Notes under the pieces: generated by a model
What the model saw: the letters and a program-made list of their open reading frames with translations, nothing else
Told to the model about the DNA's origin: nothing
Database searches by the model: none
Assembly: GCA_014653365.1 (NCBI GenBank)
Contig: JACWEQ010000002.1
Location: 62,001-126,000 of the forward strand
Reading direction: 5' to 3'
Origin: Pelagibacterales bacterium SAG-MED49
GTDB lineage: Bacteria > Pseudomonadota > Alphaproteobacteria > Pelagibacterales > Pelagibacteraceae
Length of the DNA stretch: 64,000 bases
In this document: positions 53,910 to 64,000 of the stretch, one piece after another
Position numbering within the stretch: position 1 is the stretch's first letter
Layout of the letters: the number at the start of each line of letters is the position of its first letter
Translations under genes and position numbers: made by a program

Positions 53910-55865
53910 ATGAAAGTACCGATTCTTTTACCGAACATATTCAATCATCCTTTTACATATGAGAGTGATATTAATTTAAAAGTAGGTGATTATGTAGTTG
54001 TACCTTTTGGTAAATCTAAAATCACAGGAGTAGTTTGGGATGAATTTGAAAAAAAAAAAAATAGAAATTTTAAGATTAAAAGTGTTTTAAAAAAATTAGA
54101 TGTAACACCATTAAAAAAAACGACTATTAAATTTCTGAATTGGTTTTCTGAATACAATATAATTCCAAAAGGAATGGCTTTAAAACTGGTATTATTAAGT
54201 AGCAATGCCGTAGAAAAGTTTCAAAAAGATGCTTACAAAATTTTTGCAACAGGTATTAAAAAAAATTCAATAAAACTTTCTGAAGAACAAAAAAAATCTC
54301 TTAAAAAAATGAATGTTTCTAATCAAAAATTCAGAGCTCATGTTCTACAAGGAACAACGGGTTCAGGAAAAACCATGGTGTATTTTGAAGCCCTTAAAGA
54401 CATTATAAATAAGGGTTTTCAGGGCTTAATTTTATTACCAGAGATTGGTTTAACAGGCCAATTTGAAAAAAAATTTATAGAATTTTTTGGCTTTACCCCT
54501 GCAGTTTGGCACTCAGGTATTACAAAAAAAAAGAAAGAAATAATTTGGAGTGGAATTGCAAATGGAGAAATTAAAGTTGTCATAGGTGCTAGATCATCAT
54601 TATTTTTACCATTTAAAAAATTAGGATTAATCATTGTTGATGAGGAACATGATCAGTCTTACAAGCAAGATGAGGGTGTCACCTATAATGCAAGAGACAT
54701 GGCAATTGCAAGAGCATCATTTGAAAATATCCCTATTAATTTAATTACAGCTGTTCCTTCAATTGAAACTTATGAAAATATTAAAAAAGGTAAGTATACT
54801 ATCTCAAAACTAGAAAAGCGTTATAAAAATGCTTCATTGCCTAATTATGAAATAATAAATCTCAATGAAACAAAATTGGAAAAACAATCATGGCTATCAA
54901 AAAAAATAATTGAAAAAGTAAATTTTCATCTTGATAAAAATGATCAGGTATTATTTTTTTTAAATAGAAGAGGATTTTCTCCACACGTACTTTGTAACAA
55001 ATGCTTTAATAGTTACTCATGTCCTAATTGTTCAATTAATCTGGTTTATCATAAAAATAAAAACAATTTATTATGTCATTATTGTGGATTTAAATCTTCT
55101 TTAAAAAGAACTTGTGTCAAAGATGGTTACTGTGAGTTTATTTTTAGTGGCCCTGGCGTTGAAAGAATATCTGAAGAGGTTAAAAAAAATTTTCCATCAA
55201 AAAAAATTGAAATTTTTTCAAGTGATACTATGAGTAAAAAAGACTCTAGTGAAAAATTAGAAAAAATAATTAATAATGAAGTTCAAATTTTAGTTGGAAC
55301 CCAGCTAATTTCAAAAGGTTTTCATTTTCCAAGCCTTAATTGTATTGTGGTAGTTGATATTGATCTTTCCTTACAGGGACATGATTTAAGAGGAGCTGAA
55401 AAAAATTTACAGTTATATCATCAACTTTCTGGTCGAGCTGGAAGAACAGGTAAACCTGCAACTGTGTACTTTCAAACTTATAATACTAATACTAAAATGA
55501 TTTCAGATTTAACCAATAGTAATCCTGATATTTTTCTTGATAGAGAATTAGATATTAGAAGACAAAACAAACTTCCACCATTTCAAAGATTTATTTCTTT
55601 AATCTTAACAGGTGACAATGAAGCTAAATTAGAAAAAGAAGCTTTTTATTTTAAAAATTTTATTGAAAAAAAAATTGAGGCAAGAGTGCTGGGACCGGTA
55701 AGTGCACCAATTTTTAGATTAAAAAGAAAATTTAGGATAAGAATGTTAATCAGGGGTTCAAAATCCCTCAAATTACAGAACTCAATCGCAGAAATTATCC
55801 CAAATTACAAATTTTCGTCAGGAATAAAACTTTCAGTTGATGTTGATCCAATAAACTTCAATTAA
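53910..55865 (+). CDS. priA: Primosomal replication protein N' (PriA helicase)
   Basis: DNA helicase that restarts stalled replication forks. The 651 residues (about 80 fewer than E. coli) have a shortened N-terminal DNA-binding part, Walker A GTTGSGKT (148-155), DEEHD (244-248), and RAGRTGKP. The zinc region has eight cysteines: C362, C365, C371, C374, C389, C392, C402 and C408. The last pair is spaced by five residues instead of the usual two. priA just before atpH is a common alphaproteobacterial order. Confidence 0.93.
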   Translation: MKVPILLPNIFNHPFTYESDINLKVGDYVVVPFGKSKITGVVWDEFEKKKNRNFKIKSVLKKLDVTPLKKTTIKFLNWFSEYNIIPKGMALKLVLLSSNAVEKFQKDAYKIFATGIKKNSIKLSEEQKKSLKKMNVSNQKFRAHVLQGTTGSGKTMVYFEALKDIINKGFQGLILLPEIGLTGQFEKKFIEFFGFTPAVWHSGITKKKKEIIWSGIANGEIKVVIGARSSLFLPFKKLGLIIVDEEHDQSYKQDEGVTYNARDMAIARASFENIPINLITAVPSIETYENIKKGKYTISKLEKRYKNASLPNYEIINLNETKLEKQSWLSKKIIEKVNFHLDKNDQVLFFLNRRGFSPHVLCNKCFNSYSCPNCSINLVYHKNKNNLLCHYCGFKSSLKRTCVKDGYCEFIFSGPGVERISEEVKKNFPSKKIEIFSSDTMSKKDSSEKLEKIINNEVQILVGTQLISKGFHFPSLNCIVVVDIDLSLQGHDLRGAEKNLQLYHQLSGRAGRTGKPATVYFQTYNTNTKMISDLTNSNPDIFLDRELDIRRQNKLPPFQRFISLILTGDNEAKLEKEAFYFKNFIEKKIEARVLGPVSAPIFRLKRKFRIRMLIRGSKSLKLQNSIAEIIPNYKFSSGIKLSVDVDPINFN

Positions 55866-55910
55866 CCTTTAAAAAAAGGACTTTTAAACGAATGTGCTAC
55901 TTGAAGACAT

Positions 55911-55939
55911 AATGGTCATATGCTAATTAGAGCGTGATT
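55911..55939 (+). promoter_or_regulatory. Candidate promoter of the ATP synthase operon
   Basis: In the 109-base gap between priA and atpH, TTGAAG (55911-55916) and TAATTA (55934-55939) are 17 bases apart, a weak sigma-70 match. AAAGG at 55963-55967 is the ribosome site for the TTG start of atpH at 55975. Confidence 0.35.
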
Positions 55940-55974
55940 TAAAAAATAATCTTCAACATAACAAAGGTACCAAG

Positions 55975-56532
55975 TTGAGTAAAAATAAGGGATTTTCAAT
56001 AACTTCAGCTGACAGATATTCTTTAGCTTTGTATGAACTTGCAAGCGAAAGCAATGTTCTTTCACAAGTAGAAGATCAATCTTTATCTATTTTGAGTTTG
56101 ATTTCATCAAGTAAAGATTTTTCTAATTTAATTAAAGATCCAACAAATAACCAAGACGATCTTTTAAAAGTTATTAATGATATTTCTGATAATAATAAAT
56201 TTGAGAGCTTATTAAAAAGTTTTTTAAGTTTTTTAATTACAAAAAGACGTTTTTTTTATGTAGAACAAATTTTAAAGAGTTTTATCGAAACATGTTCTCA
56301 AAAAAGAGGAGAATTAAAAGCTGAATTAAAGTCTGCAAATGAACTATCTAGTGATGAAATTTCTAAAATCACAGATGAGCTTACTAAAAACTTTAGTTCT
56401 AAAATAAAATTAAACTACAAACATGACGAAAGTTTAATAGGAGGCTTAGTAGTACAAGTTGGAAGTACTATGGTAGATACCTCAATTAAAAATAAATTAC
56501 AACAAATCGAAAACAGAATGATAGAGGCATAA
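55975..56532 (+). CDS. atpH: ATP synthase F1 delta subunit
   Basis: Stator subunit joining F1 to the peripheral stalk. The 185 residues show the delta/OSCP pattern: ADRYSLALYELASE near the N-terminus, FLSFLITKRRFFYVEQILKSF in the middle, and the C-terminal DESLIGGLVVQVGSTMVDTSIKNKLQQIENRM. The start is a TTG; the N-terminal alignment leaves little room for another. First gene of atpHAGDC; Fo genes are not in the window, as usual for alphaproteobacteria. Confidence 0.94.
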   Translation: MSKNKGFSITSADRYSLALYELASESNVLSQVEDQSLSILSLISSSKDFSNLIKDPTNNQDDLLKVINDISDNNKFESLLKSFLSFLITKRRFFYVEQILKSFIETCSQKRGELKAELKSANELSSDEISKITDELTKNFSSKIKLNYKHDESLIGGLVVQVGSTMVDTSIKNKLQQIENRMIEA

Positions 56533-58068
56533 ATGGAAATAAATCCTTCAGAAGTAACAAAGATACTAAAAGAACAAATTAAAAATTTTGGAGATAAAGC
56601 TGAAGTAACTGAAGTTGGTCAAGTATTATCAGTAGGAGACGGTATAGCTAGAATTTATGGTCTTGATAATGTTCAAGCTGGAGAGATGGTTGAGTTTGCT
56701 GATGGATCTAAAGGTATGGCTTTAAACCTTGAAAGTGAAAATGTTGGTGTTGTAATTTTTGGAGATGACAGAAATATTAAAGAAGGTGATACAGTAAAAA
56801 GAACTGGAAACATTGTCGATACTCCAGTTGGAAAAGAATTGTTAGGTAGAGTTGTTGACGGATTAGGAAATCCAATTGATGGTAAAGGACCTTTAGATAA
56901 AAGTGTTAAAAAGAGTAGAGTTGAAGTTAAAGCTCCAGGAATTATTCCTAGACAGTCAGTTAGTGAGCCCATGCAAACAGGGCTTAAATCTATTGATAGT
57001 TTAGTTCCAGTTGGAAGAGGTCAGCGTGAATTAATTATTGGAGATAGACAAACAGGTAAAACTGCAGTTGCAATTGATGCAATTATAAACCAAAAAAAAA
57101 TTAATGAATCTGGTGATGAGAAACAAAAACTTTATTGTGTCTATGTTGCTATTGGTCAGAAAAGATCAACAGTAAGACAAATACAAAAAACACTGGAAGA
57201 GGCTGGAGCAATGGAATACACAACAATTGTTGCTGCAACAGCATCTGACTCTGCACCACTTCAGTTCTTAGCACCTTACACAGGGTGTACAATGGGTGAA
57301 TATTTTAGAGATAACGGAATGCATGGATTAATTATTTATGATGATTTATCTAAGCAGGCTGTTGCTTATAGACAAATGTCTCTATTATTAAGAAGACCTC
57401 CAGGACGTGAAGCTTACCCCGGTGATGTATTTTATCTACATAGTAGATTATTAGAAAGAGCAGCTAAGTTAAGTGATGAGCATGGAGGAGGTTCTTTAAC
57501 AGCACTTCCAATTATTGAAACACAAGGTGGTGACGTATCTGCGTTTATTCCAACTAATGTAATTTCAATTACTGATGGTCAAATTTTCTTAGAAACTGAA
57601 CTTTTTAACCAAGGGATTAGACCAGCAATTAACGTTGGACTATCAGTTTCTAGAGTTGGTTCTTCAGCACAAACAAAAGCTATGAAAAAAGTTTCTGGAT
57701 CCATGAAATTAGAATTAGCCCAATACAGAGAGATGGCAGCTTTTGCTCAATTTGGTTCTGATTTAGATGCTTCAACACAGCAACTTTTAAATAGAGGTTC
57801 AAAATTGACTGAACTTCTTAAGCAAAAACAATATTCACCAATGACAGTTGCCGAACAAGTTATTTCAGTTTTTTGTGGAGTAAAGGGATATTTGGATGAT
57901 ATTGAATTAAAAGATATTGCTGAGTTTGAAAACAAAATCATTGAAAAATGTAGGTCTGATAAACCTGAAATAATCGATTCAATTCAAAGTTCAGGTAAAC
58001 TTGAGGATGATAAAGAAAAATTACTAATTGAAGTAATTACTCAATTAAAAGAAAATTTTAAATCTTAA
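56533..58068 (+). CDS. atpA: ATP synthase F1 alpha subunit
   Basis: Non-catalytic nucleotide-binding subunit of F1. The 511 residues have the P-loop [11 protein letters not shown] (about 170-180), [18 protein letters not shown] at the N-terminus, and the signature [17 protein letters not shown]. It starts directly after the atpH stop, and atpG follows 6 bases after its end. Confidence 0.97.
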   Translation: MEINPSEVTKILKEQIKNFGDKAEVTEVGQVLSVGDGIARIYGLDNVQAGEMVEFADGSKGMALNLESENVGVVIFGDDRNIKEGDTVKRTGNIVDTPVGKELLGRVVDGLGNPIDGKGPLDKSVKKSRVEVKAPGIIPRQSVSEPMQTGLKSIDSLVPVGRGQRELIIGDRQTGKTAVAIDAIINQKKINESGDEKQKLYCVYVAIGQKRSTVRQIQKTLEEAGAMEYTTIVAATASDSAPLQFLAPYTGCTMGEYFRDNGMHGLIIYDDLSKQAVAYRQMSLLLRRPPGREAYPGDVFYLHSRLLERAAKLSDEHGGGSLTALPIIETQGGDVSAFIPTNVISITDGQIFLETELFNQGIRPAINVGLSVSRVGSSAQTKAMKKVSGSMKLELAQYREMAAFAQFGSDLDASTQQLLNRGSKLTELLKQKQYSPMTVAEQVISVFCGVKGYLDDIELKDIAEFENKIIEKCRSDKPEIIDSIQSSGKLEDDKEKLLIEVITQLKENFKS

Positions 58069-58074
58069 TTTATT

Positions 58075-60370
<2,296 letters not shown>

Positions 60371-60371
<1 letters not shown>

Positions 60372-60763
60372 TGAGTGAAGAGTTTAAAGTTGAAATAGTA
60401 AATCCAGAAAAATCTTTTTTAGTTAAAGAAGATGTTTCTGAAGTAGTTGTTCCCGCATTTGAAGGAGAAATGGGAATACTTAAAGACCATATTTCTATAA
60501 TTTCTTTTTTAAAGCCAGGTATAATTAAAATTTTATCAAAATCAGGGGATGAAAATTTTTATGTTGAAGATGGAATTGTTGAATTTAAAAATAACAATCT
60601 TTCAATTCTTACAAGCTCTATATTTAATCTTAATGATTTTGATAAGACTAAACAACAAGAGTTGCTTAAACAAGCTGAAGATGAAGCGAGTAAGCCAGAG
60701 ATTAATGATCAATCTAAATATTTAGTAGATCAAAAAGTTGAAGTATTAAAATCTATTAATTAA
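60371..60763 (+). CDS. atpC: ATP synthase F1 epsilon subunit
   Basis: Rotor subunit that couples and regulates F1. The 130 residues have the N-terminal beta-sandwich with VEIVNPEKSFLVKEDVSEVVVPAFEGEMGILKDH split over strands, then the C-terminal helical hairpin. The 3' end overlaps the convergent rppH gene by 8 bases. Confidence 0.94.
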
Positions 60764-61232
60764 TAATTTTTTTAATTTTTTCTTTGAGCTCTTTGTAAAC
60801 ATGCAGCTTAAAGTCAACAACAACTTCAGTTATTTGATCAAGTTCAATCCATTTCCAATCTAAAAACTCTGGATTTTTTGTTTCAACATTTATTTCTTCT
60901 TCTTGACCTATAAACCTCATTAAGAACCATTTTTGTTTTTGACCCCTATATTTACCTTTCCAAATAATTCCTAACAGGCGATCAGGAAGTTCATATGTTA
61001 TGGTTCCTTCCAATTCTTTTATTAATTCTACATTCTTAATACTAGTTTCCTCTTCTAATTCTCTATAGGCAGCTTTCAAAAAATCTTCGCCTTCATCAAC
61101 ACCACCCTGAGGCATTTGCCAAAAATTTTTTGGATTGTCTATTCGTTTTGCAACAAACACTTTATCGCTATTGTTTAACAGAACTATCCCCACTCCACTT
61201 CTAAGTGGTAATTCACTTAAATTTTTTTTCAT
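60756..61232 (-). CDS. rppH: RNA pyrophosphohydrolase (Nudix)
   Basis: Removes pyrophosphate from the 5' end of mRNA, starting decay. The 158 residues begin with LRSGVGIVLLNNSDKVFVAKR, carry WQMPQGGVDEGED and the Nudix box (GGVDEGEDFLKAAYRELEEE with T following), then the RppH-typical LGIIWKGKYRGQKQKWFLMRF and PEFLDWKWIELDQI. It starts 1 base after the ctpA stop and overlaps atpC at its end. Confidence 0.93.
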   Translation of the reverse strand: MKKNLSELPLRSGVGIVLLNNSDKVFVAKRIDNPKNFWQMPQGGVDEGEDFLKAAYRELEEETSIKNVELIKELEGTITYELPDRLLGIIWKGKYRGQKQKWFLMRFIGQEEEINVETKNPEFLDWKWIELDQITEVVVDFKLHVYKELKEKIKKIIN

Positions 61233-61233
61233 A

Positions 61234-62373
61234 TTATCCGTTAAGTAGTTTGATAGCGTAATTTAGTTGATTGTCAGTATCGGTTTTGATTCTAAAGCTT
61301 TCACCTTCTTCGTTAACTTCAATGTCTGGTCGTACTCCAACTTCTGATATTGATTTTCCAGAAGGAAGATAATATTTAGCAACTGTTAAACGTATTGCAC
61401 CCTTATTTTTAAGTGGAATTATGGATTGAACAGACCCTTTGCCATAACTATTTTCTCCTACTAAAATTGCTCTTTTATGATCTTTAAGAGCACCAGCAAC
61501 AATTTCAGATGCAGATGCTGAACCATAGTTGATTAAAACTAATAAAGTTTTACCGTCCAGAATATCTCCTTTTTTTGCAAACCACTTTCTATTCTCAGAT
61601 TTTTTTCTACTTTTTGTTGATACAATTTCACCATTTTCTAAAAAGAAATCTGTAATTTTAATTGCTTGTGATAACAATCCTCCAGGATTATTTCTTAAAT
61701 CTAAAATGTAAGAACTTAAATTCTTATTCTTTTTTAATTTTTTAATTTGTTTTTTAATTTGTTGACTACTATTATCATTAAAGGAAGTTAATCTAAGATA
61801 ACCAATATTATTTTCTAATAGTTCAGATTTAACAGATTGAACTTCAATTATTTCTCTAACCACATTAAACGTTAAAGCTTTTTTCACACCTCTTCTTCTA
61901 ACAGTTAATTCTATTCCTGATCCAACAGGACCCCTCATTAAATCAACAGCCTCACTTAAGGATTTACCCTGAACCTGAATATCATTTATTTTAACAATAT
62001 AATCCCCCGCTTTTAAACCTGCTTTTGATGCAGGTGTATCATCAATCGGGGTAATTACTTTTACAACACCAGCTTCCATACTTACCTCAATTCCAAGACC
62101 TCCAAATTCACCACTTGTTTCTGTTTGCATCTCTTCAAAAATTTCAGGGGACATGTAAGATGAATAAGGATCAAGTGATTGAAGAAGGCCATCAATAGCC
62201 GAGTCCATACTTTTAGATTGATTAATTTCATCAACATACTCTTTATTTATTTTTTCAAGAACTTCTCCAAAAAGATCAATTTTTTTATAAATATCAATCT
62301 CTGCTGAATTTACTTTTTCCAAAAAAAGAAATTGAATAAAAAAAACTATTAAGTAAATTTGAATTTTTTTCAT
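61234..62373 (-). CDS. ctpA: Carboxyl-terminal processing protease (S41 family)
   Basis: Periplasmic serine protease that trims C-termini. The 379 residues have a signal peptide (KKIQIYLIVFFIQFLFL, cleavage near VNSAE), a helical N-terminal part (YVDEINQSKSMDSAIDGLLQSLDPYSSYM), a PDZ domain (about 87-165) and the S41 core. The catalytic Ser is in GSASASE (284-290) and the Lys is K312 in SYGKGSVQ. The start overlaps rsfS by 4 bases. Order rsfS-ctpA-rppH matches alphaproteobacteria. Confidence 0.94.
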   Translation of the reverse strand: MKKIQIYLIVFFIQFLFLEKVNSAEIDIYKKIDLFGEVLEKINKEYVDEINQSKSMDSAIDGLLQSLDPYSSYMSPEIFEEMQTETSGEFGGLGIEVSMEAGVVKVITPIDDTPASKAGLKAGDYIVKINDIQVQGKSLSEAVDLMRGPVGSGIELTVRRRGVKKALTFNVVREIIEVQSVKSELLENNIGYLRLTSFNDNSSQQIKKQIKKLKKNKNLSSYILDLRNNPGGLLSQAIKITDFFLENGEIVSTKSRKKSENRKWFAKKGDILDGKTLLVLINYGSASASEIVAGALKDHKRAILVGENSYGKGSVQSIIPLKNKGAIRLTVAKYYLPSGKSISEVGVRPDIEVNEEGESFRIKTDTDNQLNYAIKLLNG

Positions 62374-62720
62374 ATGATAACTTTCTCTTTTGGAATTAAT
62401 TCAGACCAAATTTTTTCAAGTTCATAAAACTTTCTTTTTTCAGGATGAAAGATATGTACAATTAAATCAATTCCATCAACTAGTTTCCATTCACTACTTT
62501 CTTTACCTTCTATTTTTGAGTTTTTAAAACCATTATCTTTTAGTTTTTCCAGGACTTGTTCTGATAAAGACTGAATGTGTCTTGAAGAAGTTCCACTCGC
62601 AATAATCATGAAGTCAGCCATTGAGCTCTTATCTTTAAGATCAATAGTTACAATATCTTCTGCTTTATTGGTATCCAATGTGTTGATTACAATGTTTTTG
62701 AGATCTGAAATTTTATCCAT
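62370..62720 (-). CDS. rsfS: Ribosomal silencing factor RsfS
   Basis: Binds L14 on the 50S subunit and blocks joining under starvation. The 116 residues match the RsfS/Iojap family: DIVTIDLKDKSSMADFMIIASGTSSRHIQSL split over the core, EWKLVDGIDLIVHIFHPEKRKFYELEKIW at the end. It lies 17 bases after nadD and overlaps ctpA by 4 bases. Confidence 0.94.
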   Translation of the reverse strand: MDKISDLKNIVINTLDTNKAEDIVTIDLKDKSSMADFMIIASGTSSRHIQSLSEQVLEKLKDNGFKNSKIEGKESSEWKLVDGIDLIVHIFHPEKRKFYELEKIWSELIPKEKVII

Positions 62721-62737
62721 TAATTGAAATTAGACTA

Positions 62738-63259
62738 TCAAATTTTTCTTAATTGAGAAGATGAAATGTTGACTTTTTCAAACTCAACGAATGTAAGAAT
62801 ACTTTTATTAAGTTCTTTAAATGTCTTTGATTTTAAAGAACTTTTTTTGTAACCATGGCGATCAAAAACTAAAATATTACATTTTTGTGAAATTGATTTT
62901 GATTTATGCCATTTATGAAAGTTAATTAAGTTATCTGCACCCATTAAAAAGTAAATTTCTATATTATTATTTTTTTTAATATGATTAATTAAATCAATAG
63001 TTTTATTTGATTTAATAACATTTTCATAAAATCTTACTTTTATAAATAAGTTTGTTCCAATTATTTTTTTACAATCTTTAATTCTTTTAGATAGTAACGT
63101 TTCACTTTCGGCTTTAAATGGATTTTTTTTAGTTATTGCCCAAATTATTCTTTCTAGATTAAATCGTTTTTTTGCTTCTTTTGAAATTGCCAAATGACCT
63201 TTGTGAGCTGGGTCAAATGATCCACCTAATATTCCAACTCTAATTTTTTTATTATTCAA
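62738..63259 (-). CDS. nadD: Nicotinate-nucleotide adenylyltransferase
   Basis: Adenylates nicotinate mononucleotide in NAD synthesis. The 173 residues have GILGGSFDPAHKGHLAIS with the HxGH-type nucleotide motif (HKGH), MGADNLINFHKWHK, and the C-terminal ISSSQLRK matching the ISSTxxR motif. It starts 1 base after the proA stop. Confidence 0.94.
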   Translation of the reverse strand: MNNKKIRVGILGGSFDPAHKGHLAISKEAKKRFNLERIIWAITKKNPFKAESETLLSKRIKDCKKIIGTNLFIKVRFYENVIKSNKTIDLINHIKKNNNIEIYFLMGADNLINFHKWHKSKSISQKCNILVFDRHGYKKSSLKSKTFKELNKSILTFVEFEKVNISSSQLRKI

Positions 63260-63260
63260 A

Positions 63261-64000
63261 TTAGTCTCTTATTTTTCCTTTACTTGAAATTTCATATTTA
63301 TATGAAACTAATTGTTCTAAACCAACAGGACCTCTTGGTGGGAGAGTATTCGTTGAAATACCTACTTCTCCTCCAAAACCAAATTCACCACCATCAGCAA
63401 ATTGAGTTGAAGTATTGTGCATAGCAATAGAACTTTTTATATTTTTTAAAAATTGTTGTGCAGTTTTTTTATTTTTAGTAATAATTGCATCTGTATGCAT
63501 AGTTCCATATTTATTTATATGATTAATAGCGGCTTTAGAGTTTTTTACAATTTTTACAGAAACAGTTGATGTTAAATATTCTGTCGACCAATCTTTCTCT
63601 TTAGCTGGATACAGTTTACCTTTGTAGTATCTTTTTAAAATATTATCGCCGTATATTTTGCAATTCTTATCTTCAAGCTTTTTTAAAATTGGATTACAAA
63701 ATTTTTTAACTATTTTTTCGTGCATTAGAATTGTTTCTGTTGCACCACAAATACTAGTGTTTCTTAACTTAGCATTATAAACAATATTTGATGCCATTTT
63801 TAATTCCGCATCTTTATCTATGAATGTATGGCAAAGACCTTCTAAGTGACCAATGATAGGTACTTTTGATAATTCTTGAACTCTTTTTACTAAATTTTTT
63901 CCTCCACGTGGTATTATTACATCAATATATTTTTTCATTTTCGAAAGCATTGTGTCGACCATTTTTCTTTCTTTAGAGTCGACAAATTGAATGAAGTTCT
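63261..64000 (-). CDS. proA: Gamma-glutamyl phosphate reductase, partial (N-terminus off the window)
   Basis: Reduces gamma-glutamyl phosphate to glutamate semialdehyde in proline synthesis. About 246 C-terminal residues are present of the roughly 420 usual; the reading frame stays open to position 64000, so the Met at 63962 is internal. Upstream residues read NFIQFVDSKERKMVDTML, aligning with the ProA core. Motifs: YIDVIIPRGGKNLVKRV, GLCHTFIDKDA, TSICGATETILMH (active cysteine) and ADGGEFGFGGEVGISTNTLPPRGPVGLE. It leads proA-nadD-rsfS-ctpA-rppH. Confidence 0.95.
   Translation of the reverse strand, partial: NFIQFVDSKERKMVDTMLSKMKKYIDVIIPRGGKNLVKRVQELSKVPIIGHLEGLCHTFIDKDAELKMASNIVYNAKLRNTSICGATETILMHEKIVKKFCNPILKKLEDKNCKIYGDNILKRYYKGKLYPAKEKDWSTEYLTSTVSVKIVKNSKAAINHINKYGTMHTDAIITKNKKTAQQFLKNIKSSIAMHNTSTQFADGGEFGFGGEVGISTNTLPPRGPVGLEQLVSYKYEISSKGKIRD

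Overview
The window is AT-rich, densely packed chromosomal DNA from an alphaproteobacterium of the SAR11 clade (Candidatus Pelagibacter-like). The evidence is the very low GC, gaps of a few bases or overlaps between most genes, a dmdA-type DMSP demethylase with dmdB and dmdC, alphaproteobacterial gene orders (ffh-rpsP-trmD-rplS-leuCDB, sdhCDAB, mdh-sucCD-sucAB-lpd, priA-atpHAGDC, proA-nadD-rsfS-ctpA-rppH) and many TRAP transporter genes. I see no rRNA, tRNA, insertion sequence, phage or CRISPR array. No stretch over 300 bases lacks a gene.

Layout. 1-5.6 kb: partial ispZ (minus), hspQ, the cytochrome c maturation genes ccmCDEFGH and a PagL-like outer-membrane protein. 5.6-13 kb: a 2-hydroxyacid/glycolate cluster made of an FMN hydroxyacid dehydrogenase, an aminotransferase, glcD-glcE-glcF and a glyoxylate/hydroxypyruvate-type reductase. 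13-17.6 kb: a TRAP transporter with a Tat-exported binding protein, then an amidase. 17.6-20.1 kb: a small membrane protein, an EamA exporter, an anchored alpha/beta hydrolase and a secreted unknown. 20.1-28.3 kb: ftsY and dapF (minus), a structured RNA-like leader, then ffh, rpsP, trmD, rplS and leuCDB. 28.4-33.6 kb: the DMSP demethylation block dmdC-dmdB-hydrolase-dmdA. 33.7-37.9 kb: asd and sdhCDAB. 37.9-44.7 kb: an IclR regulator and acylating semialdehyde dehydrogenase (minus), divergent from an iron alcohol dehydrogenase and a second TRAP transporter. 44.7-53.9 kb: a secreted unknown, then mdh, sucCD, sucA, sucB (frameshifted) and lpd. 53.9-60.8 kb: priA and the F1 ATP synthase genes. 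60.8-64 kb (minus): rppH, ctpA, rsfS, nadD and partial proA.

The metabolic picture is a marine heterotroph living on small organic acids and DMSP. TRAP systems would bring in carboxylates. Glycolate is oxidised to glyoxylate, which could be aminated to glycine or reduced. DMSP is demethylated and its methylmercaptopropionate product passes through the CoA-linked DmdB and DmdC steps. A malonate/methylmalonate-semialdehyde dehydrogenase with an iron alcohol dehydrogenase suggests 3-hydroxyacid breakdown. The TCA enzymes, succinate dehydrogenase and ATP synthase lie alongside.

I found no clearly new multi-gene system. The observations most worth checking are: an SdhD with no histidine at all, so lacking the usual heme ligand; a homopolymer frameshift in sucB; matching Ala/Pro/Glu-rich tails on ribosomal proteins S16 and L19, with shared DNA and no rimM between them; a folded, GC-rich leader before ffh; an uncharacterised hydrolase inside the dmd cluster; and hairpins placed between the binding-protein and membrane-subunit genes of both TRAP operons.
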